A stretch of 64,000 nucleotides of DNA from Streptomyces cellulosae (lineage in GTDB: Bacteria > Actinomycetota > Actinomycetes > Streptomycetales > Streptomycetaceae), in NCBI RefSeq assembly GCF_000721105.1, contig NZ_JOEV01000014.1:1-64000 (forward strand), written 5' to 3'. Shown piece after piece: positions 60,794 to 64,000 of this stretch (position 1 is the first letter of the stretch; each line of letters starts with the position of its first letter). The position numbers and the translations under genes were made by a program. The notes under the pieces are model-generated. The model did no database searches. It had not been told where the DNA came from and was given only the letters and a program-made list of their open reading frames with translations.

Positions 60794-62410
60794 TCACATC
60801 CGGAAGACGCCGAACTGGGGGTCACCCAGGGGCGCGTTGGCGCACGCGGTCAGGGCCAGGCCCAGCACCTGCCGGGTGTCGAGTGGGTCGATGACCCCGT
60901 CGTCCCAGAGCCGGGCCGTGGCGTAGTAGGCGTTGCCCTGACGTTCGTACTGGGCGCGGATCGGCGCCTTGAACGCCTCTTCCGCCTCCGCCGGCCAGTC
61001 CTCCCCCCGGGCCTGAGACTGGTCCCGCTTGACGGTCGCGAGGACGGAGGCGGCCTGCTCGCCGCCCATGACGGAGATCTTGGCGTTGGGCCACATCCAC
61101 AGGAAGCGGGGCGAGTACGCCCGCCCGCACATGGAGTAGTTCCCGGCGCCGTACGACCCGCCGACCACGACGGTCAGCTTGGGCACGCGCGTGCACGCCA
61201 CCGCGGTCACCATCTTGGCGCCGTGCTTGGCGATACCACCGGCCTCGTAGTCCTTGCCGACCATGAAGCCGGAGATGTTCTGCAGGAACACCAGCGGGAT
61301 CCCGCGCTGGTCGCACAGCTCGATGAAGTGGGCGCCCTTCTGGGCGGACTCGGAGAACAGGATCCCGTTGTTCGCGACGATCCCGACCGGGTGGCCCTGG
61401 ATGCGGGCGAAGCCGGTGACGAGGGTCTGCCCGAACTCGGCCTTGAACTCGGCGAACCGGGAACCGTCGACCACGCGCGCGATGATCTCGCGCACGTCGT
61501 ACGGGGTGCGGGAGTCGACGGGCACGGCGCCGTACAGGCCGTACGGGTCGAGCTTCGGCTCGACGGCGGGCCGGACCTCCCAGGGGAGGGGCCCGCGCGC
61601 GGGGAGTGTGGCGGCGATGTTCCGCACGATGCGCAGGGCGTGGGAGTCGTCCTCGGCGAGGTGGTCGGTGACGCCGGAGATCCGGGAGTGCACCTCGCCC
61701 CCGCCCAGCTCCTCCGCGGTGACGACCTCCCCGGTGGCGGCCTTCACGAGAGGCGGACCCCCGAGGAAGATCGTCCCCTGGTTCCGCACGATGACGGCCT
61801 CGTCGCTCATGGCCGGGACGTACGCCCCGCCGGCGGTGCACGACCCCAGGACAGCGGCGATCTGCGGGATCCCCGCGCCCGACATCCGGGCCTGGTTGTA
61901 GAAGATCCGCCCGAAGTGCTCACGGTCCGGGAAGACCTCGTCCTGCATGGGCAGGAAGGCGCCGCCGGAGTCGACGAGGTAGACGCAGGGCAGGCGGTTC
62001 TCCAGGGCCACCTCCTGCGCGCGCAGATGCTTCTTCACCGTCATCGGGTAGTACGTCCCGCCCTTGACGGTGGCGTCATTGGCGACGATCACGCACTCGC
62101 GTCCGCTGACCCGGCCGATCCCGGCGATGACCCCGGCCGCCGGGGCCTGTCCCTCGTACATCCCGTCGGCGGCGAGAGGCGCCAGCTCCAGGAAGGGCGA
62201 GCCGGGATCGAGGAGCGTGTCCACCCGGTCGCGCGGCAGTAGCTTCCCCCGCGCGGCGTGCCGGGCACGGGCCCTCTCACCCCCGCCGAGCCGGGCCGTC
62301 GCGAGCTTGCCGCGCAGCTCCTCGACGAGTGCGAGGTGGGCCGTCTCGTTGGCCCGCCAGGCCTCCGACGCGGGGTCCGCCGCGCTGGTCAGCACCGCTG
62401 CCTCCTGCAT
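60794..62410 (-). CDS. accD1: acyl-CoA carboxylase beta subunit (methylcrotonyl-CoA carboxyltransferase)
   Basis: A 538-residue carboxyltransferase subunit. It has the [20 protein letters not shown] segment, the oxyanion regions [16 protein letters not shown] and [20 protein letters not shown], and [20 protein letters not shown], all typical of methylcrotonyl/geranyl-CoA type beta subunits. The ATG at 62410 follows a GAGGGG/GAGG stretch. It is the first gene of an operon with the alpha subunit, HMG-CoA lyase and acyl-CoA dehydrogenase, and it diverges from the TetR gene across two palindromic operators. The leucine/isovalerate pathway is the consistent reading. Confidence 0.92.
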   Translation of the reverse strand: MQEAAVLTSAADPASEAWRANETAHLALVEELRGKLATARLGGGERARARHAARGKLLPRDRVDTLLDPGSPFLELAPLAADGMYEGQAPAAGVIAGIGRVSGRECVIVANDATVKGGTYYPMTVKKHLRAQEVALENRLPCVYLVDSGGAFLPMQDEVFPDREHFGRIFYNQARMSGAGIPQIAAVLGSCTAGGAYVPAMSDEAVIVRNQGTIFLGGPPLVKAATGEVVTAEELGGGEVHSRISGVTDHLAEDDSHALRIVRNIAATLPARGPLPWEVRPAVEPKLDPYGLYGAVPVDSRTPYDVREIIARVVDGSRFAEFKAEFGQTLVTGFARIQGHPVGIVANNGILFSESAQKGAHFIELCDQRGIPLVFLQNISGFMVGKDYEAGGIAKHGAKMVTAVACTRVPKLTVVVGGSYGAGNYSMCGRAYSPRFLWMWPNAKISVMGGEQAASVLATVKRDQSQARGEDWPAEAEEAFKAPIRAQYERQGNAYYATARLWDDGVIDPLDTRQVLGLALTACANAPLGDPQFGVFRM

Positions 62411-62429
62411 CCTCAGGTCCCCTCGTCGT

Positions 62430-62445
62430 GTTAATGAGCGTTAAC
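62430..62445. promoter_or_regulatory. palindromic TetR operator 1
   Basis: GTTAATGAGCGTTAAC, seven-base arms GTTAAYG around AG, in the accD1/tetR divergent gap, 20 bases from the accD1 ATG. Confidence 0.75.
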
Positions 62446-62457
62446 CGTTTCCTTCAG

Positions 62458-62473
62458 GTTAACGACCGCTAAC
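62458..62473. promoter_or_regulatory. palindromic TetR operator 2
   Basis: GTTAACGACCGCTAAC, same arms with two mismatches, 28 bases centre to centre from operator 1 and 23 bases before the TetR start. Two sites of one design support cooperative binding by the divergent regulator. Confidence 0.75.
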
Positions 62474-62495
62474 CAGTCTGTCTAGAATTACTTCC

Positions 62496-63086
62496 ATGGC
62501 CACCAGAACCGACGCCCCCACCCGCCGCGAGCAGATCCTCAAGGAGGCCGCGCGGCTCTTCGCCGAACGTGGCTTCCATGGCGTCGGTGTGGACGAGATA
62601 GGCGCCGCGGTCGGGATCAGCGGCCCCGGTCTCTACCGCCACTTCACGGGCAAGGACGCGATGCTCGCCGAGCTGCTGGTGGGAATCAGCGGCCAGCTGC
62701 TGACGGGCGCCAAGTGGCGCGTCCAGGAAGCCGACGGGGTGCCCGGCGAGCAGGTCCTCGACTCCCTCATCGAGGGCCACATCGACTTCGCCCTCGACGA
62801 CCGCCCGCTGATCACCCTGCACGATCGTGAGCTGGACCGCCTCCGGGACACGGACCGCAAACTGGTGCGGCAGCTGCAGCGGCAGTACGTCGAGCTGTGG
62901 GTCGGCGTCGTGCGCGAGGTGTACCCGGCGTTGTCGGAGCCGACGGCGCGCTCCGCCGTCCACTCGGTGTTCGGGCTGCTGAACTCCACCCCCCACCTGG
63001 GGAGGGCGGGTTCCCTGCCGGGGCGGGGGGCCACGGCGGAGCTGCTGCACCGGATGGCGCGGGGCGCGTTCGCGGCGGCGGAGTGA
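62496..63086 (+). CDS. TetR-family regulator of the leucine/isovalerate genes
   Basis: A 196-residue TetR repressor. The DNA-binding domain is residues about 12-58 (REQILKEAARLFAERGFHGV, then ISGPGLYRHFTGKDAMLAEL). The C-terminal ligand domain (about 65-190) has the form of acyl-CoA-responsive regulators: HIDFALDDRPLITLHDRELD. The ATG at 62496 is preceded by a weak GAATTACTTCC. It diverges from accD1 and shares twin operators with it, so it probably represses the catabolic operon and itself until an acyl-CoA intermediate appears. The ligand is not known. Confidence 0.88.
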   Translation: MATRTDAPTRREQILKEAARLFAERGFHGVGVDEIGAAVGISGPGLYRHFTGKDAMLAELLVGISGQLLTGAKWRVQEADGVPGEQVLDSLIEGHIDFALDDRPLITLHDRELDRLRDTDRKLVRQLQRQYVELWVGVVREVYPALSEPTARSAVHSVFGLLNSTPHLGRAGSLPGRGATAELLHRMARGAFAAAE

Positions 63087-63142
63087 CAAGCCCTGCGGTA
63101 CAAGCCCTGGGGCGCAAGCCCTGCGGTACAAGCCCTGGGGCG
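63087..63142 (+). repeat. 14-base tandem repeats directly after a stop codon
   Basis: CAAGCCCTGCGGTA and CAAGCCCTGGGGCG alternate twice (four units), followed by a partial fifth, starting at the base after the TetR stop. They form a 28-base direct duplication. Confidence 0.9.
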
Positions 63143-63221
63143 CAAGCCTGCGCGCACATCGAGCGGCCGCACGTGATGAGCGTTACCTGGACGCGCCTCC
63201 CTACTCGCCGGTACCGTTGAG

Positions 63222-63240
63222 TGAGCAAGCGCTTAGCCGT
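63222..63240. promoter_or_regulatory. candidate operator before the second acyl-CoA dehydrogenase
   Basis: TGAGCAAGCGCTTAGC contains the palindrome AAGCGCTT at 63227-63234, about 100 bases before the dehydrogenase start, where a promoter is expected. It differs from the twin operators, so a different regulator would be needed. Confidence 0.4.
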
Positions 63241-63331
63241 GGGGCCGCAACCATCAATTGAGGAACCCCGACGGCGAGCAACCACGTACGCGAGAGCGGC
63301 GCCGGTCCAGGCGCAAGGAAGGGTGGCGGCG

Positions 63332-64000
63332 GTGCGCCGTACGGTGTTCAACGAGGATCACGAGGCGTTCCGGGAGACCCTCCGGGACTTCATCGAGGCC
63401 GAGGTCGTCCCCGTCTACGACGAGTGGTTCGCCGCCGGCCAGGCGCCGCGCGACTTCTACTACAAGCTCGCCGAACTCGGCGTCTTCGGCATCCGCGTCG
63501 ACGAGGAGTACGGCGGCGCCGGCATCGACTCGTACAAGTTCGAGGCCGTGATGTACGAGGAGACCGCCCGCGCCGGTGTCTCCTTCGGCGGCTCCGGCGT
63601 CCACGTGCTGCTCGGCCTGCCGTACATCAAGATGCTCGCCACCGACGAGCAGAAGAAGCGCTTCCTGCCGAAGTTCGTCTCCGGCGAGGAGATGTGGGCC
63701 CTCGCGATGACCGAGCCCGGCACCGGCTCCGACCTCGCGGGCATGAAGACCACCGCCAAGCTCTCCGAGGACGGCACCCACTACGTCCTCAACGGCTCCA
63801 AGACCTTCATCACGGGTGGCGTGCACGCCGACCGTGTCATCGTCTGCGCCCGCACCGCCGCGCCGACCGCGGAGGACCGCCGCCACGGCATCTCCCTGTT
63901 CGCCGTGGACACCAAGTCCGAGGGCTACTCCATAGGCCGCAAGCTGGACAAGCTCGGCCTGAAGGTCTCCGACACCGCCGAGCTGGCGTTCGTCGACGTG
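63332..64000 (+). CDS. acyl-CoA dehydrogenase, cut by the window end
   Basis: The first 223 residues of a second acyl-CoA dehydrogenase. It opens MRRTVFNEDHEAFRETLRDF, followed by AELGVFGIRVDEEYGGAGID, ALAMTEPGTGSDLAGMKTTA and FITGGVHADRVIVCARTA, the flavin and substrate segments of the family. The catalytic base lies beyond the edge. The GTG at 63332 follows AAGGAAGG at good distance; an earlier GTG at 63323 is possible. It has its own promoter region and is oriented away from the TetR gene. By recall, this matches the S. coelicolor acyl-CoA dehydrogenase next to the accD1 locus. Confidence 0.88.
   Translation, partial: MRRTVFNEDHEAFRETLRDFIEAEVVPVYDEWFAAGQAPRDFYYKLAELGVFGIRVDEEYGGAGIDSYKFEAVMYEETARAGVSFGGSGVHVLLGLPYIKMLATDEQKKRFLPKFVSGEEMWALAMTEPGTGSDLAGMKTTAKLSEDGTHYVLNGSKTFITGGVHADRVIVCARTAAPTAEDRRHGISLFAVDTKSEGYSIGRKLDKLGLKVSDTAELAFVDV

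Noticed and set aside
57592..60825. A fusion of HMG-CoA lyase with the upstream frame
   Set aside because: The upstream part of this frame is out of phase with the genuine biotin carboxylase, whose motifs are clear, and the lyase has its own coupled ATG.

Overview
The window is about 70% G+C, uses GTG and TTG starts freely, has an adpA gene with an in-frame TTA codon, and carries a desferrioxamine cluster and a CebR cellobiose operon. This is a Streptomyces chromosome core region. From memory, the gene order resembles the stretch around SCO2774 to SCO2831 of S. coelicolor, read in the opposite direction. No plasmid, prophage, transposase or CRISPR array is visible. The sequence is accessory mainly at its repeats and broken genes.

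Positions 1-8340 hold a small-molecule uptake and catabolism module: a small winged-helix gene, a four-gene amino-acid/ectoine-type ABC transporter, a DUF3830 gene, an amidase, a D-2-hydroxyacid dehydrogenase and two tandem Asp/Glu-racemase-family enzymes. Positions 8434-13835 carry a membrane-anchored protein, a luciferase-like oxidoreductase, a PAS-GGDEF-EAL protein (cdgA type), a secreted metalloprotease and tRNA-Lys(CTT).

Positions 13826-25340 hold conserved Streptomyces hypotheticals and a tight three-gene operon at 15166-19528. That operon combines an Fe-S RecB/Cas4-like nuclease, an unknown protein and an Upf1/Dna2-like helicase, and looks like a split Dna2. It is the best candidate for an undescribed system. 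Next come a PAP2 phosphatase, a histidine phosphatase, an NsdA-like regulator broken by a one-base frameshift, a SAM-dependent methyltransferase, and striking tandem repeats that begin at gene stop codons.

Positions 25338-34082 are the cellobiose/cello-oligosaccharide system: two GH1 beta-glucosidases flank cebE-cebF-cebG, with cebR downstream and three CebR-type operators. cebR itself has a TTA codon, which suggests bldA control. Positions 34090-46990 hold a kinase-like gene, a GNAT gene, tRNA-His, orn, adpA (TTA codon), a universal stress protein, a deleted acetate/succinate-transporter pseudogene, glmS2, a secreted phosphoesterase, a DUF4429/SHOCT protein and a secreted GH20 hexosaminidase with a DasR-like site.

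Positions 47004-54210 are the desferrioxamine genes desD-desC-desB-desA plus desF and desE, with two iron boxes. A large GT2 glycosyltransferase follows. Positions 56425-64000 are the leucine/isovalerate catabolic operon (carboxyltransferase, biotin carboxylase, HMG-CoA lyase, acyl-CoA dehydrogenase) with a divergent TetR regulator, twin palindromic operators, and the start of a second acyl-CoA dehydrogenase cut by the window edge.
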